DNA from: DATEDA01 sp963754305
GTDB lineage: Bacteria; Pseudomonadota; Gammaproteobacteria; Burkholderiales; SG8-39
Assembly: GCA_963754305.1 (NCBI GenBank)
Contig: CAVWFR010000036.1
Location: forward strand, 1 to 64,000
Direction: 5' to 3'
Length of the DNA: 64,000 nucleotides
A program made the translations under genes and the position numbers. The notes beneath the pieces were generated by a model, which was not told the DNA's origin, did not search any database, and was given only the letters and a program-made list of their open reading frames with translations. Position 1 is the stretch's first letter, and every line of letters begins with the position of its first letter. Shown here in pieces: positions 52,237-60,987 of the stretch.

Positions 52237-53036
52237 CAGGTCTCCGGGACGAGCTCGCTCTCGTGCCAGGCCCCGAGAGCGAGCCGCGAGAGCCAGACCA
52301 TGGCGAGGAAGAGCGCGACGCCGGTGACGGTGATGAGCAGCAGCGCGGCGAAGAGCCGCGGGATGTTGAGCTGGAAGCCCGCCTGGAGGATCTGGTAGGC
52401 GAGCCCCGCGGCATGACCGCCGGTCCCGGCGACGAACTCCGCGACGACCGCGCCGATGAGCGCGAGTCCGCTGGAGATGCGCAGGCCGCCGAAGAAGTAC
52501 GGCGCCGCGCTCGGGATGCGCAGCCGCACGAGCGTCTGGAAGCGCGACGCCTTGTTCATCCTGAAGAGGTTCGCCAACCCCGGGTTCACGCTCCGCAGGC
52601 CGAGCGTCGTGTTCGAGATGATGGGGAAGAGCGCGACGATCGTCGCGCACAGCACCAGCGCGACCTGCGTGTTCTTGACCCAGATGATGATGAGCGGGGC
52701 GATCGCGACGATCGGCGTCACCTGCAGCAGCACCGCGTAAGGGAAGAAGCTCACTTCCACCAGCCGACTCTGCACGAACGCGAACGCGATCAGCGTCCCG
52801 ATCACCGCGGCGCAGAGGAAGGCGACGAAGGTGACCCGCAGCGTGACGATGAGCGAGCGCGAAAGGAGGTCCCAGTCGGCCATCATGGTCGTCGCCACGT
52901 CGATCGGCGAGGGCACGAGGTAGGCGGGTATCGCGAACGCCTTGACTAGCGCGTACCAAAGCACGACGACCGCAATCCCGACCGCGAGCGGCGCGGCGAT
53001 GCGGACGAACGTCGGGTTGCGGACCAGCGGCTGCAT
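52236..53036 (-). CDS. ABC transporter permease (NMT1/SsuC-type), nucleobase operon
   Basis: This 266-residue permease has about six helices (for example VVVLWYALVKAFAIPAYLVP and FVAFLCAAVIGTLIAFAF). The EAA loop is RFQTLVRLRIPSAAPYFFGG near residue 170, where the ATPase docks. The family imports taurine, nitrate or HMP-like and nucleobase compounds. It starts 7 bases after the ATPase stop and overlaps the deaminase by one base, so the order is ATPase, permease, deaminase, cupin. No intact substrate-binding gene precedes the operon. Confidence 0.88.
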   Translation of the reverse strand: MQPLVRNPTFVRIAAPLAVGIAVVVLWYALVKAFAIPAYLVPSPIDVATTMMADWDLLSRSLIVTLRVTFVAFLCAAVIGTLIAFAFVQSRLVEVSFFPYAVLLQVTPIVAIAPLIIIWVKNTQVALVLCATIVALFPIISNTTLGLRSVNPGLANLFRMNKASRFQTLVRLRIPSAAPYFFGGLRISSGLALIGAVVAEFVAGTGGHAAGLAYQILQAGFQLNIPRLFAALLLITVTGVALFLAMVWLSRLALGAWHESELVPET

Positions 53037-53043
53037 CGCCGGC

Positions 53044-53874
53044 TCACCCGCCCGCCGCAGCGAGGCACTCAGACAGCTCGCGGCAGTACGCGGCGAACTG
53101 CTGCGACACGCGGAAGCTCTCGGTCCGCGGGAACGGCTCGTCGATCGCGACCTCGCGCAGGATCCGCCCCGGCCGCGCCGACATCACCACGACGCGGGTC
53201 GAGAGGTAGACCGCCTCGTAGATGCTGTGGGTGACGAAGGCCACGGCGAGCGACTTCTTCCGCCATAGCTCGGACAGCTCCGTATCGAGCTTGTTGCGGG
53301 TGATCTCGTCGAGCGCGCCGAACGGCTCGTCCATCAGCAGGAGATCGGGCGCGATGACGAGCGCGCGGGCGATCGAGACCCGCATCTGCATACCGCCGGA
53401 GAGCTCGCGCGGATAGTTGCCGGCGAACTGCTCGAGCCCGACGAGCGCCAACGCCTCGGTGACCGCCTTGTCCGCGCTCGCGCGATCGGCCCCGGCGAGA
53501 TCGAGCGGCAACCGGACGTTGCGGTGCACGCGCGACCAGGGCATCAGGGTCGCCTCCTGGAACACCATCGCGAGCTTGCGGCCCGGCTGCCCGACCGCCT
53601 CGAAACCCTGGCGCCACCAGCGGATGCGGCCCTCGGAAGGCGCCGCGAGCCCAGCCACCATTTTGAGCAGCGTCGATTTGCCGCAGCCGGACGGACCGAT
53701 CAGGGTGACGAACTCACCTTCGCGGATCACGAGATCCGTCGTGTCGAGGGCGCGCGTGCCGTTCGGATACGTCTTTTCGACCGAGAGCAGTTCGACGGCG
53801 GGCGGGCTCGGGTCGGCCGTGCCCCCCGGCCGGACCACCGCGCCGATCGCGGCGCGCTCTTGCGCATTATCCAT
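53044..53874 (-). CDS. ABC transporter ATPase, first gene of the nucleobase operon
   Basis: This 276-residue ATPase has Walker A GPSGCGKSTLLKMVAG (~64), Q-loop MVFQEATLMPWSRVHRN, signature YPRELSGGMQMRVSIARAL (~157) and Walker B LLLMDEPFGALDEITR, with switch FVTHSIYEA. It is close to the SsuB/TauB group. The start at 53874 (MDNAQERA) is preferred over an upstream MVGWPAM. A GC-rich palindromic repeat and possibly a fragment of a receptor gene lie just upstream. Confidence 0.88.
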   Translation of the reverse strand: MDNAQERAAIGAVVRPGGTADPSPPAVELLSVEKTYPNGTRALDTTDLVIREGEFVTLIGPSGCGKSTLLKMVAGLAAPSEGRIRWWRQGFEAVGQPGRKLAMVFQEATLMPWSRVHRNVRLPLDLAGADRASADKAVTEALALVGLEQFAGNYPRELSGGMQMRVSIARALVIAPDLLLMDEPFGALDEITRNKLDTELSELWRKKSLAVAFVTHSIYEAVYLSTRVVVMSARPGRILREVAIDEPFPRTESFRVSQQFAAYCRELSECLAAAGG

Positions 53875-53895
53875 GGCGGGCCACCCTACCATTTT

Positions 53896-53990
53896 TCATC
53901 ATCCCGGCGAACGCCGGGATCCGGCAGGCGCCCGACGAAGCCCCGAGTTTCGCCGGGGCGACGGTACTTCCGCCGGGGCGACGGACTTTT
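53896..53990. repeat. REP-like palindromic elements upstream of the ABC operon
   Basis: TCATCCCGGCGAACGCCGGG (about 53898-53917) is a near-perfect palindrome, and CCCCGAGTTTCGCCGGGGCG follows at about 53942. They resemble the short interspersed repeats seen by the hundred in proteobacterial genomes. The rest of 53991-54367 is gene-free except for a minus frame (MFGLALPKPDVDDKQAYTTR, then FVKDLKLMPRK at about 53990-54080). That frame may be a tail of a lost receptor gene; I cannot place it. Confidence 0.5.
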
Positions 53991-54367
53991 CGAGGCATCA
54001 GCTTGAGGTCCTTCACGAACCGCGTCGTGTACGCCTGCTTGTCGTCCACGTCGGGCTTCGGGAGCGCAAGCCCGAACATCGCGGCGCAGAGCGGGGAACC
54101 GCGGGCAAACAGCGGGAGTCTGAACATGGCGGCCTAGGTGGGGTGACGCGCACCGCATTGCAACGCGCATGCCCCTCCCGCCGTCTCGGGGGAAAGGCGC
54201 CGAAGCACCGTATCCGTATGGCCCCCGGTTCGACGCATCCGTCAACGCCCGCGCCGGTTTGTTCGTTCACGGGTAAGCTGCACAGCACCGGTGCGCTGTG
54301 CCGGTCGGACGCACAGCGGCCGTGCGGCAGCGGCCGCGAACGATCGGGACCCCGTTGGAGGTACGTC

Positions 54368-54850
54368 ATGAAGAAAGCGCCAGGAAACATCGGCTGTGCA
54401 CTGCTCGCAGCGCTCGCAGCCGGCGCCGCCCAGGCCGGTGGCTACGGTGTCGGAGTGACCTTCGGACCGCCGGCGCGCATCGCCGCGCCGGTGTTCATCG
54501 GTGGGCCGGCCCCGCACATCGTCTCCCCGCCGCGTTATGCCGGTTCGCCGAACCTCGCGGCGACGATCATCCACCCACCGCATGCGCCCACCTTCTTTTC
54601 GCCCGCCATCCCCGGCTTCGTGACCGTCGCACCGCCGCTCGTCGGGCCCACCGTGATCGTGAATACGCCGGGACCGGTGACGGTAAACGCCGTGCCGCCG
54701 ATCATCAGGACCCCGCCCGTCGTCGCGGTTCAACCCCACGTACCGATCGCGCCGAGCCCGGGGCTCTTCTTCGCCCCGCCGGTCACCACGTTCTTGACCG
54801 CGCCTGCACCAACCGGACAGGTGCTGATCATCCGCAGAACCGACTGGTAA
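54368..54850 (+). CDS. Secreted proline/valine-rich protein, 160 residues
   Basis: MKKAPGNIGCALLAALAAGA is a signal peptide. The mature part, after AQAGG, is low-complexity Pro/Ala/Val-rich with repeated APxxxPP units (GPPARIAAPVFIGGPAPHIV; PPLVGPTVIVNTPGPVTVNA). It has no Cys and no recognised fold. The ribosome site GGAGGTACG lies directly upstream. It may be a cell-envelope or spacer protein. No partner genes are evident. Confidence 0.65.
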   Translation: MKKAPGNIGCALLAALAAGAAQAGGYGVGVTFGPPARIAAPVFIGGPAPHIVSPPRYAGSPNLAATIIHPPHAPTFFSPAIPGFVTVAPPLVGPTVIVNTPGPVTVNAVPPIIRTPPVVAVQPHVPIAPSPGLFFAPPVTTFLTAPAPTGQVLIIRRTDW

Positions 54851-55086
54851 ACGGGGGCCCGCGGCGTCCGCCGCCGCGCCACTCGATCGGCTGATCCGTC
54901 TCGAGAAGCACGCGCCCGCGGCGCGGCTTCCTTGCGGTCCCTTGCTTTCGGTTCCTCCTCGTGGTGAGATTCCCCGGCTGGGTGGGGGCCGGCTCGGATC
55001 GCGCGCGTCAGACCGCGTGGCATAGCGATTGCTCACCACTCGCGCAACCACCAACCCGACGCGCCAGGATCGAGGAGAAGGTACCG

Positions 55087-56127
55087 ATGACCCGTTTCAA
55101 GACCATCGCCGCACTCGCGGGGGCACTGGTCCTCGCCGCGGCGGCGACGACCGCCGCGGCGCAGACGCCGACGCGGATCCGGTTCCAGCTCGACTGGCGC
55201 TTCGAAGGACCATCGGCGCTGTTCCTGCTGCCCGCCGCCAAGGGCTACTTCAAGCAGGAGGGCCTAGACGTCGTGATCGACGCCGGCAACGGGTCCGGCG
55301 GCACCGTCAACCGCGTCGCTTCCGGCGCGTACGACATGGGCTTCGCCGACATCGCGGCGATGATCGAGTTCCTCGCGGCGAACATGGGCATCCCCGCGGC
55401 GCGCATGCAGGCCGTCTACATGCTCTACGACACGACGCCGGCCGCAGTGCTCGCGCTCAAGAAATCCGGCATCACGAAGCCTTCCGACCTCAACGGCAAG
55501 ACCATGGGCGCCCCGGTGTTCGACGCGGGCCGCAAGGCGTTCCCGGTCTTCGTGAAGGCGAACAACCTCGACTCGTCGAAGATCAAGTGGCAGTCGATGG
55601 ATCCGCCGCTGCGCGAGACGATGCTCGCCCGCGGCGAAGTGGACGCGATCACCGGCTTCTACTTCACCAGCCTCCTGAACCTGAACGCCCGCGGCGTGAA
55701 GGACGAGGACATCGTGGTGCTGAAGTACCCCGACTACGGCGTCAACATGTACAGCAACGCGATCATCGCCAACCAGAAGTTCATCGACGCCAACCCGCAA
55801 GCGATCGCCGGCTTCCTGCGCGCGCTCACGCGCGGGATCCGCGAAGTGGTGGCCAACCCGGACGACGCCATCCAGTACGTCAAGCAGCGCGACGCGTTGA
55901 TCGACGAGGCGCTCGAGAAGCGGCGGCTCAAGCTAGCCATCGAGATGGTCATCGCGACGCCGACGTTCAAGTCGAGCGGGATCGGGGCGGTGAACAAGCT
56001 CAAGCTCGAGGACACGGTCGCGCAGGTGGTCTCGGCGTTCAACCTCCAGGTGACGCCCAACACCGACACGATCTTCAACTCGAGCTTCCTGCCGAGCCCG
56101 AGCGAACGGCGGGTGTTCTCGAACTGA
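55087..56127 (+). CDS. NMT1/THI5-type ABC transporter substrate-binding protein
   Basis: This 346-residue exported receptor has a signal peptide (MTRFKTIAALAGALVLAAAA). The type II fold includes PTRIRFQLDWRFEGPSALFL near residue 30, GYFKQEGLDVVIDAGNGSGG near 55, and ALKKSGITKPSDLNGKTMGA near 125. GEVDAITGFYFTSLLNLNAR and MYSNAIIANQKFIDANPQAI also fit the family, which binds pyrimidine/HMP-like or similar nitrogenous ligands. A strong terminator follows, then an ATPase and a permease on the same strand. The receptor may also serve the receptor-less operon at 50.4-53.9 kb. Confidence 0.9.
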   Translation: MTRFKTIAALAGALVLAAAATTAAAQTPTRIRFQLDWRFEGPSALFLLPAAKGYFKQEGLDVVIDAGNGSGGTVNRVASGAYDMGFADIAAMIEFLAANMGIPAARMQAVYMLYDTTPAAVLALKKSGITKPSDLNGKTMGAPVFDAGRKAFPVFVKANNLDSSKIKWQSMDPPLRETMLARGEVDAITGFYFTSLLNLNARGVKDEDIVVLKYPDYGVNMYSNAIIANQKFIDANPQAIAGFLRALTRGIREVVANPDDAIQYVKQRDALIDEALEKRRLKLAIEMVIATPTFKSSGIGAVNKLKLEDTVAQVVSAFNLQVTPNTDTIFNSSFLPSPSERRVFSN

Positions 56128-56143
56128 CGGCTCCCCCATCGGA

Positions 56144-56174
56144 AGCCCCTGCCGGCCGGGCAGGGGCTTTTTTT
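56144..56174 (+). terminator. Intrinsic terminator after the substrate-binding gene
   Basis: A 10-base stem, AGCCCCTGCC (56144-56153) with GGCAGGGGCT (56159-56168), encloses a 5-base loop and runs into seven T (56168-56174). It should attenuate the receptor message before the ATPase gene and allow a high receptor to transporter ratio. Confidence 0.9.
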
Positions 56175-56211
56175 CGTACCACGCGGCACCCACCCGGAGC
56201 ACGCGCGCCAA

Positions 56212-56997
56212 GTGGCTGAGACTTTCGTCGACTTCGATCGCGTCTACCTCGCCTACGACGAGACGAGCGGCAACGCGGTCGAGGACATCACTTTGCGCAT
56301 CGAGGAAGGCGATTTCATCGCGATCGTCGGGCCGTCGGGCTGCGGCAAGTCGACGTTCATGAAGCTCTGCACCGGCTTGCGGCCGCCGACGCAGGGCACG
56401 GTCGTGGTCGACGGCCGCGAGGTCGCCGGCCCGCTCAAGATCGTCGGCATGGCGTTCCAGGCGCCCAACCTCCTGCCGTGGCGCACCACGCTCGACAACG
56501 TGCTGCTGCCGCTCGAGATCGTCGAGCCCTATCGCGCGAGCTTCAAACGCAAGCACGCGGAGTACGTCGACAAGGCGCGGGCCATCCTGAAGACCGTCGG
56601 CCTGCAGGGCAACGAGGAAAAATTCCCGTGGCAGCTCTCCGGCGGGATGCAGCAGCGCGCCTCGATCTGCCGCGCGCTCATCCACGAGCCCAAGCTGCTG
56701 ATGCTCGACGAGCCCTTCGGCGCGCTGGACGCGTTCACGCGCGAGGAGCTGTGGTGCGTGCTCCGCGACTTGTGGCAGGAGCAGCGCTTCACGGTGGTGC
56801 TCGTGACCCACGATCTACGCGAGGCGACGTTTCTCGCCGACACCGTCTACTGCATGTCGAAGCGGCCGGGCCGCATCATCGTCGAGAAGAAGATCGAGCT
56901 CCCGCGGCCGCGCGACCTCGAGATCACCTACACCGATCAGTTCACCGCGATCGTCCACGAGCTGCGCGCGCATATCGGCGCCGTGCGCAAGACCTGA
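56212..56997 (+). CDS. ABC transporter ATPase, second nucleobase system
   Basis: This 261-residue ATPase starts with GTG 56212. It has Walker A GPSGCGKSTFMKLCTG near residue 41, Q-loop GMAFQAPNLLPWRTTLDN, signature WQLSGGMQQRASICRALI near 140, Walker B KLLMLDEPFGALDAFTR and switch VLVTHDLREATFL. SsuB/TauB group. It is 85 bases after the receptor stop and 13 bases before the permease. It differs from the ATPase at 53044-53874, so the two systems are not a simple duplication. Confidence 0.88.
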   Translation: MAETFVDFDRVYLAYDETSGNAVEDITLRIEEGDFIAIVGPSGCGKSTFMKLCTGLRPPTQGTVVVDGREVAGPLKIVGMAFQAPNLLPWRTTLDNVLLPLEIVEPYRASFKRKHAEYVDKARAILKTVGLQGNEEKFPWQLSGGMQQRASICRALIHEPKLLMLDEPFGALDAFTREELWCVLRDLWQEQRFTVVLVTHDLREATFLADTVYCMSKRPGRIIVEKKIELPRPRDLEITYTDQFTAIVHELRAHIGAVRKT

Positions 56998-57009
56998 CGG
57001 AGGACTCCG

Positions 57010-57783
57010 ATGGCGAGGAAGCGCAACCTGGATCGATGGGCCCCGTGGCTGTTCCTCGCGGGGATCCTCGTCCTGTGGGAGGGGATCTGCCGGCTGTTCA
57101 ACGTCTCCGAGTTCATCATGCCGACGCCGAGCGCGTCGGTGATGGCGATCTTCCAGTACTTCGGGCCGATCGCGGGCCATGCCTGGCAGACGTTCTGGAC
57201 CACGATGATCGGGTTCGGCATCGGCGTCGTCGTCGGCGTGGTGCTGGGCGCGATCGTCGGGTCGTCCCGGTTCATGTACAACGGGATGTACCCGCTGCTG
57301 GTCGGTTTCAACTCGATCCCGAAGGCGGCGTTCGTGCCGATCCTGGTGGTCTGGTTCGGCATCGGCAGCGTGCCGGCGATCCTCACCGCGTTTCTGATCT
57401 GCTTCTTTCCGATCCTCGTCAACGTCGCGACCGGGCTCGCGACCCTGGAGCCGGAGCTCGAGGACGTTCTGCGGGCGCTCGGCGCGAAGCGGATCGAGAT
57501 CCTGTGGAAGGTGGGCCTGCCGCGGTCGCTGCCGTACTTCTTCGCTTCCCTCAAGGTCGCGATCACCCTCGCGTTCGTCGGGGCGGTGGTCTCGGAGATC
57601 ACCGCCTCCAACGAAGGCATCGGCTACCTGATGATGGCGGCGGGGTCGTCGATGCGGATGCCGCTCGTGTTCGCCGGTCTCATCGTCATCAGCGTCATGG
57701 CGATGGCGATGTACGAGTTTTTCGCGTTGCTCGAGCGGCGCATGACCGGCTGGGCGACGCGCGGCATGAACCAGGGGACCTGA
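57010..57783 (+). CDS. ABC transporter permease, second nucleobase system
   Basis: This 257-residue permease has six helices (LFLAGILVLWEGICRLF near residue 16 onward). The EAA loop is RIEILWKVGLPRSLPYFFAS near 160, with IMPTPSASVMAIFQYFGP at the periplasmic side. It is coupled to the ATPase at 56212. The deaminase gene begins 14 bases after its stop, a strong hint that the imported compound is a nucleobase or nucleoside. Confidence 0.88.
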   Translation: MARKRNLDRWAPWLFLAGILVLWEGICRLFNVSEFIMPTPSASVMAIFQYFGPIAGHAWQTFWTTMIGFGIGVVVGVVLGAIVGSSRFMYNGMYPLLVGFNSIPKAAFVPILVVWFGIGSVPAILTAFLICFFPILVNVATGLATLEPELEDVLRALGAKRIEILWKVGLPRSLPYFFASLKVAITLAFVGAVVSEITASNEGIGYLMMAAGSSMRMPLVFAGLIVISVMAMAMYEFFALLERRMTGWATRGMNQGT

Positions 57784-57796
57784 GGCGGGCCGCGGC

Positions 57797-58273
57797 ATGC
57801 CACAGGACGACCACGCCTGGCTCCGCCGCGCCATCGCGCTTTCCCATCGCTCGCGCGAGCTTGGCAACCACCCGTTCGGGGCGCTCGTCGTCGGCGCCGA
57901 CGGCGTGGTCCTCGCCGAGGCGATGAACCGAAGCGTTCCCGGGAAAGGCGATGCGACGGGGCACGCGGAGCTCGAAGCGGTGCGTGCCGCCTCGGCCGCT
58001 CATCCGCCGGCAGCGCTTAGCGCTGCGACGCTTTACACCAGCGCCGAGCCGTGCGCGATGTGCGCCGGGGCGGCGTACTGGGCGGGCGTCGGCCGGCTCG
58101 TCTACGGGCTCTCGGAAGCGCGACTGCTGGCGCTCACCGGCAGCCATCCCGAGAACCCGACGCTCGCACTGAGTTGCCGCGAGGTCTTCGCGCGCGGGCA
58201 GCGCGCGATCGAGGTCGTCGGGCCGCTGCTCGAGGATGAGGCGGAGGCGGTGCACGCGGGGTTCTGGCTGTAG
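57797..58273 (+). CDS. Nucleoside/nucleobase deaminase (CDA superfamily)
   Basis: This is a 158-residue zinc deaminase. The active-site motif HAELEAVRAAS (His and Glu) is near residue 55, and PCAMCAGAAYWAGVGRLVYG (two Cys zinc ligands) is near 86. The size and C-terminal region (EVFARGQRAIEVVGPLLEDE) fit guanine-deaminase-like or other cytosine/guanine deaminases rather than tRNA TadA. It is 14 bases after the permease stop, so it is the last gene of an import and deamination operon. A loop-rich hairpin at 58281-58306 probably ends the transcript. Confidence 0.85.
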   Translation: MPQDDHAWLRRAIALSHRSRELGNHPFGALVVGADGVVLAEAMNRSVPGKGDATGHAELEAVRAASAAHPPAALSAATLYTSAEPCAMCAGAAYWAGVGRLVYGLSEARLLALTGSHPENPTLALSCREVFARGQRAIEVVGPLLEDEAEAVHAGFWL

Positions 58274-58280
58274 CTTGCCG

Positions 58281-58306
58281 GCCGGCCGTCGGAGCTATCG
58301 GCCGGC
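58281..58306. terminator. Probable bidirectional hairpin terminator
   Basis: GCCGGCCG (58281-58288) pairs perfectly with CGGCCGGC (58299-58306) around a 10-base loop, between two convergent genes (deaminase, plus; GlcG-like, minus). No T-tract, so the strength is unclear. Confidence 0.45.
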
Positions 58307-58399
58307 GCCGTCTTCGGCCGAGCCGATGGCTTGTAGACCGGGGCGTACGACGCGACGCGCGCGCCGAAGGTCGGCGCAGACGCGGTCGCTTCGAGGACC

Positions 58400-58825
58400 T
58401 CAGAACGTCTGCGCGCCGGGTAGCGCCCCGAGCGCCGCGTTCGCCACCTCCCGATCTTGGTCGCCGGTACCCGAGCCGACCCCGATCCCGCCGATGACGT
58501 GACCGTCGACGATGATCGGCAGACCGCCCTTGAGGTTGGTCACCTTGCCGCCGGTCGTGATGCCGAGCTTCAGCTCCACCTCGGCGTGCATCCCGCCGGT
58601 CGGGACGCGCGACGAGGCGGCGGTCATCGCCTTGCGGATCGCCGACTCCTTCGAGAGCACCTTCGCGCCGTCCATCCGGACGAAGGCGAGCAGGTTGCAC
58701 CCGTCGTCGACGATCGCGATGCACTGCGGCTGCTGCATCGCGTCGGCCTTGCCGGTGGCCGCGAGCAGCAGCGCCAGCGCGCCGGTGTGAGTGAGCTTCA
58801 GATGCGGCGTGGTCGCAGTGCTCAT
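58400..58825 (-). CDS. GlcG/HbpS-family (heme-degrading-like) protein
   Basis: This 141-residue protein belongs to the GlcG/HbpS family. It has CIAIVDDGCNLLAFVRMDGA near residue 37, SKESAIRKAMTAASSRVPTG near 58, and KGGLPIIVDGHVIGGIGVGS near 99, followed by GTGDQDREVANAALGAL. Members bind heme or act beside oxidoreductases, with no proven reaction for most. The GGGGAGA ribosome site precedes ATG 58825. Confidence 0.82.
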   Translation of the reverse strand: MSTATTPHLKLTHTGALALLLAATGKADAMQQPQCIAIVDDGCNLLAFVRMDGAKVLSKESAIRKAMTAASSRVPTGGMHAEVELKLGITTGGKVTNLKGGLPIIVDGHVIGGIGVGSGTGDQDREVANAALGALPGAQTF

Positions 58826-58976
58826 GTCGATGTCTCCCCATGGTCGGTCCGCCGCATCTTGCCTCGGGCGCCCGGGCCAAACAACCGGAGGCATTCGACG
58901 ACTTCGTGCGCCAGTTCGGCGGGAAGGACGCCGGCTTGTAGTCGCGGGGATGGGCGTGAAAGGAGGTGTATTCGAC

Positions 58977-59723
58977 TCAGTGCGTCGGATTCGCGACCCC
59001 GACCCGCCCGAGTCCGGGCAGCCGCAGCGCAGGCTCCGCTACGTCGACGCCGAGCGACAGCCCGAGCACGTTGATCTCCAGCCCCTCTTCCGGCGCGACC
59101 AGTAACCCGAGCAGCCCAAACAGCGACACCTGGAAACCGCCGCCGCTCGGCGCCCGGCCGAGCGCCGCGGAGAGCGGCTGGTAGTCCTTGCCGATCGCGT
59201 TCGCCGGCAGGTCGAGCCGAAGCTCCGGGACGCTGCGGCCGACGTGGGCGACGAACGTGTTGCTGTTCGGGCCCGGCCACGTCCGGTAGGCGTCGTTGAA
59301 CGGGTAGCTCCTCACGGCCGCCTCGACCTGGTCGATTAGCGTCTCGACGCCGTTGCCGCGGTGGTCGACCAGGATCTCCGGCTGGCTCCCGAACCAGACG
59401 CCGTCCGGAGCAGCGTAGTTCTGCCGGACGTGCGGCGGGCCGCCCCAGCCGATCACGTCATAGCGGGTGTACGCGCCGGCGCCTTCGCGCTTGACGATGA
59501 TCCAGGAATGGACGCCGAACGCGCCGCGCCAGCCGAAGGTGCGCGCGGCGTAAACCTGAACCACCGGCTCGCGGAACATCGTCGGGTCGGGCGCGAGGCC
59601 GGTCGCCTCGCGTGAGGCCGCGTACCAGGTGGCGGCCGCCGGCGTGTGCGTCGCGACGCTGATGGCGAGCGGGATGACGAACAGGGCGACGACCAGCAGC
59701 ATGACGGTGCGCGTGAGCCACAT
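58977..59723 (-). CDS. DUF3750 membrane-anchored protein
   Basis: This 248-residue protein has a single N-terminal helix (TVMLLVVALFVIPLAISVAT). A domain typical of DUF3750 follows, with VYAARTFGWRGAFGVHSWII near residue 65 and TWPGPNSNTFVAHVGRSVPE near 165, then LPANAIGKDYQPLSAAL. It is exported or periplasm-facing and resembles the thiol-protease/amidase-like folds that hold N-T-F-V-A. I cannot name a reaction. The start at 59723 (MWLTRTV) gives the normal anchor. Confidence 0.82.
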   Translation of the reverse strand: MWLTRTVMLLVVALFVIPLAISVATHTPAAATWYAASREATGLAPDPTMFREPVVQVYAARTFGWRGAFGVHSWIIVKREGAGAYTRYDVIGWGGPPHVRQNYAAPDGVWFGSQPEILVDHRGNGVETLIDQVEAAVRSYPFNDAYRTWPGPNSNTFVAHVGRSVPELRLDLPANAIGKDYQPLSAALGRAPSGGGFQVSLFGLLGLLVAPEEGLEINVLGLSLGVDVAEPALRLPGLGRVGVANPTH

Positions 59724-60049
59724 CGGATCGGAAGCTTCCGGGCCCGCGGCCAGCGTGGATCGACGGCGGCGAGCGTACCGGAGGGACGATACAGCATTCG
59801 CCGAGCGCGCCGGTTCCCGAGGGGCGGCGGCGAAGGTGCGGGGCGTTCGTGGACCTCGCGGTGGACCGGCTGCGGTCGGATAGGTCCTTGAACTGATCGC
59901 CGATGACCCGCCGGGCGCGGGTGCGCGTGTATATTCTTCACGGGACGCAGCCGTCGATGGCGTGCCGATCACCCTGGCGGCGCCCGGACGAAACTAGCTG
60001 CCTGGATCCCGGTCCGTAAGAGTTCCAGCGCGTGCACTCCCAGTGACCC
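59724..60049. other. Divergent intergenic region
   Basis: 326 bases between the DUF3750 gene (minus) and the proline-rich membrane gene (plus). No gene was seen. A TATATTC tract near 59930 may be part of a promoter for the plus-strand gene, but no matching -35 box is convincing. Confidence 0.4.
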
Positions 60050-60943
60050 ATGAGCGATTGGCTCAACGACCCCCGCAGCGATTACGCCCGCCTGACGATC
60101 CCGACCATCTGGGTCGCGTTCGCGCTGTCGCTCGTCTTTCACGCCGCGTTGCTGTGGGGGTGGGTGCCGCGCGTGCAGGACGTGTCCCTCGACAGCACCG
60201 AGCGCGGCACTGCGGGCGGGCCGCTCGTGCTGCAATTGGCTCCCCCGCCTGGCCGGGCGCCAAGCGCTTCGCCTGCTCCGCCCGCCTCGTCATCGGCGCC
60301 GCAGGCATCTCCCGCGAAGCGGGCACCGCAGTCCGCGGCGATGTCGCGCCCGCCGCCGCGGACGCCGGTGATCACTCAACCCCAGCCGGCGCCCGCGATG
60401 GCGGCCGCGCCGGCCACGCCACCGGCGGTCGCGCCGGCGCAGCCGCCCGTCGAGGGTGATTTCTTTTCCAACCTCGAAGCACGGCGCCGCGCGCGGGGCG
60501 AACCGCCGGCCCCGCCACCGGCCGAGTCAGCGAGCGCAGAACCGGTCGAAGACGAGCGCGCGCGCCACAACCGCATCGTCGCCGCGAACCTCGGCTTGTC
60601 GCGCACCCCGACCTTCGGTCCCGATCCCACCGGCGGTGGCGTCTTCCAGATCCAGCGCATGAGCTCCGACCACGCCGAGTTCGTGTTCTTCGGCTGGAAC
60701 AAGGATATCCGCCGCAACTCGAAGCAGCTGATCGAGGTCCGCAAAGGCGACAACGCCGATATCCGCATCGCGGTCGTGCGCAGGATGATCACGATCATCC
60801 GCGATCACGAAGCCGGAGACTTCACCTGGGTGTCGCAGCGGCAGGGCCGCAACATCACCCTATCCGCCCGTATGCGCGACAACGCGGGGCTCGAGGATTT
60901 CATGCTGCAGGAGTTCTTCGCCGGTCCGGGAAGGCCGTACTGA
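60050..60943 (+). CDS. Proline-rich single-pass membrane protein (TonB-like layout)
   Basis: This 297-residue protein has an N-terminal helix (IWVAFALSLVFHAALLWGWV, ~20-39) and then a long Pro/Ala/Gln linker (APPPGRAPSASPAPPASSSA; VITQPQPAPAMAAAPATPPA). The C-terminal domain is globular (GGGVFQIQRMSSDHAEFVFF; KQLIEVRKGDNADIRIAVVR; MITIIRDHEAGDFTWVSQRQ). The layout resembles TonB/TolA adaptors, but the C-terminal fold is not TonB. Similar proteins exist in Burkholderiales. Cell-envelope spanning is plausible; function unknown. Confidence 0.75.
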   Translation: MSDWLNDPRSDYARLTIPTIWVAFALSLVFHAALLWGWVPRVQDVSLDSTERGTAGGPLVLQLAPPPGRAPSASPAPPASSSAPQASPAKRAPQSAAMSRPPPRTPVITQPQPAPAMAAAPATPPAVAPAQPPVEGDFFSNLEARRRARGEPPAPPPAESASAEPVEDERARHNRIVAANLGLSRTPTFGPDPTGGGVFQIQRMSSDHAEFVFFGWNKDIRRNSKQLIEVRKGDNADIRIAVVRRMITIIRDHEAGDFTWVSQRQGRNITLSARMRDNAGLEDFMLQEFFAGPGRPY

Positions 60944-60987
60944 AGCGGGCGGGCGCGCTCGGTGTCGCTCGTACACCGCGGCCTCGT

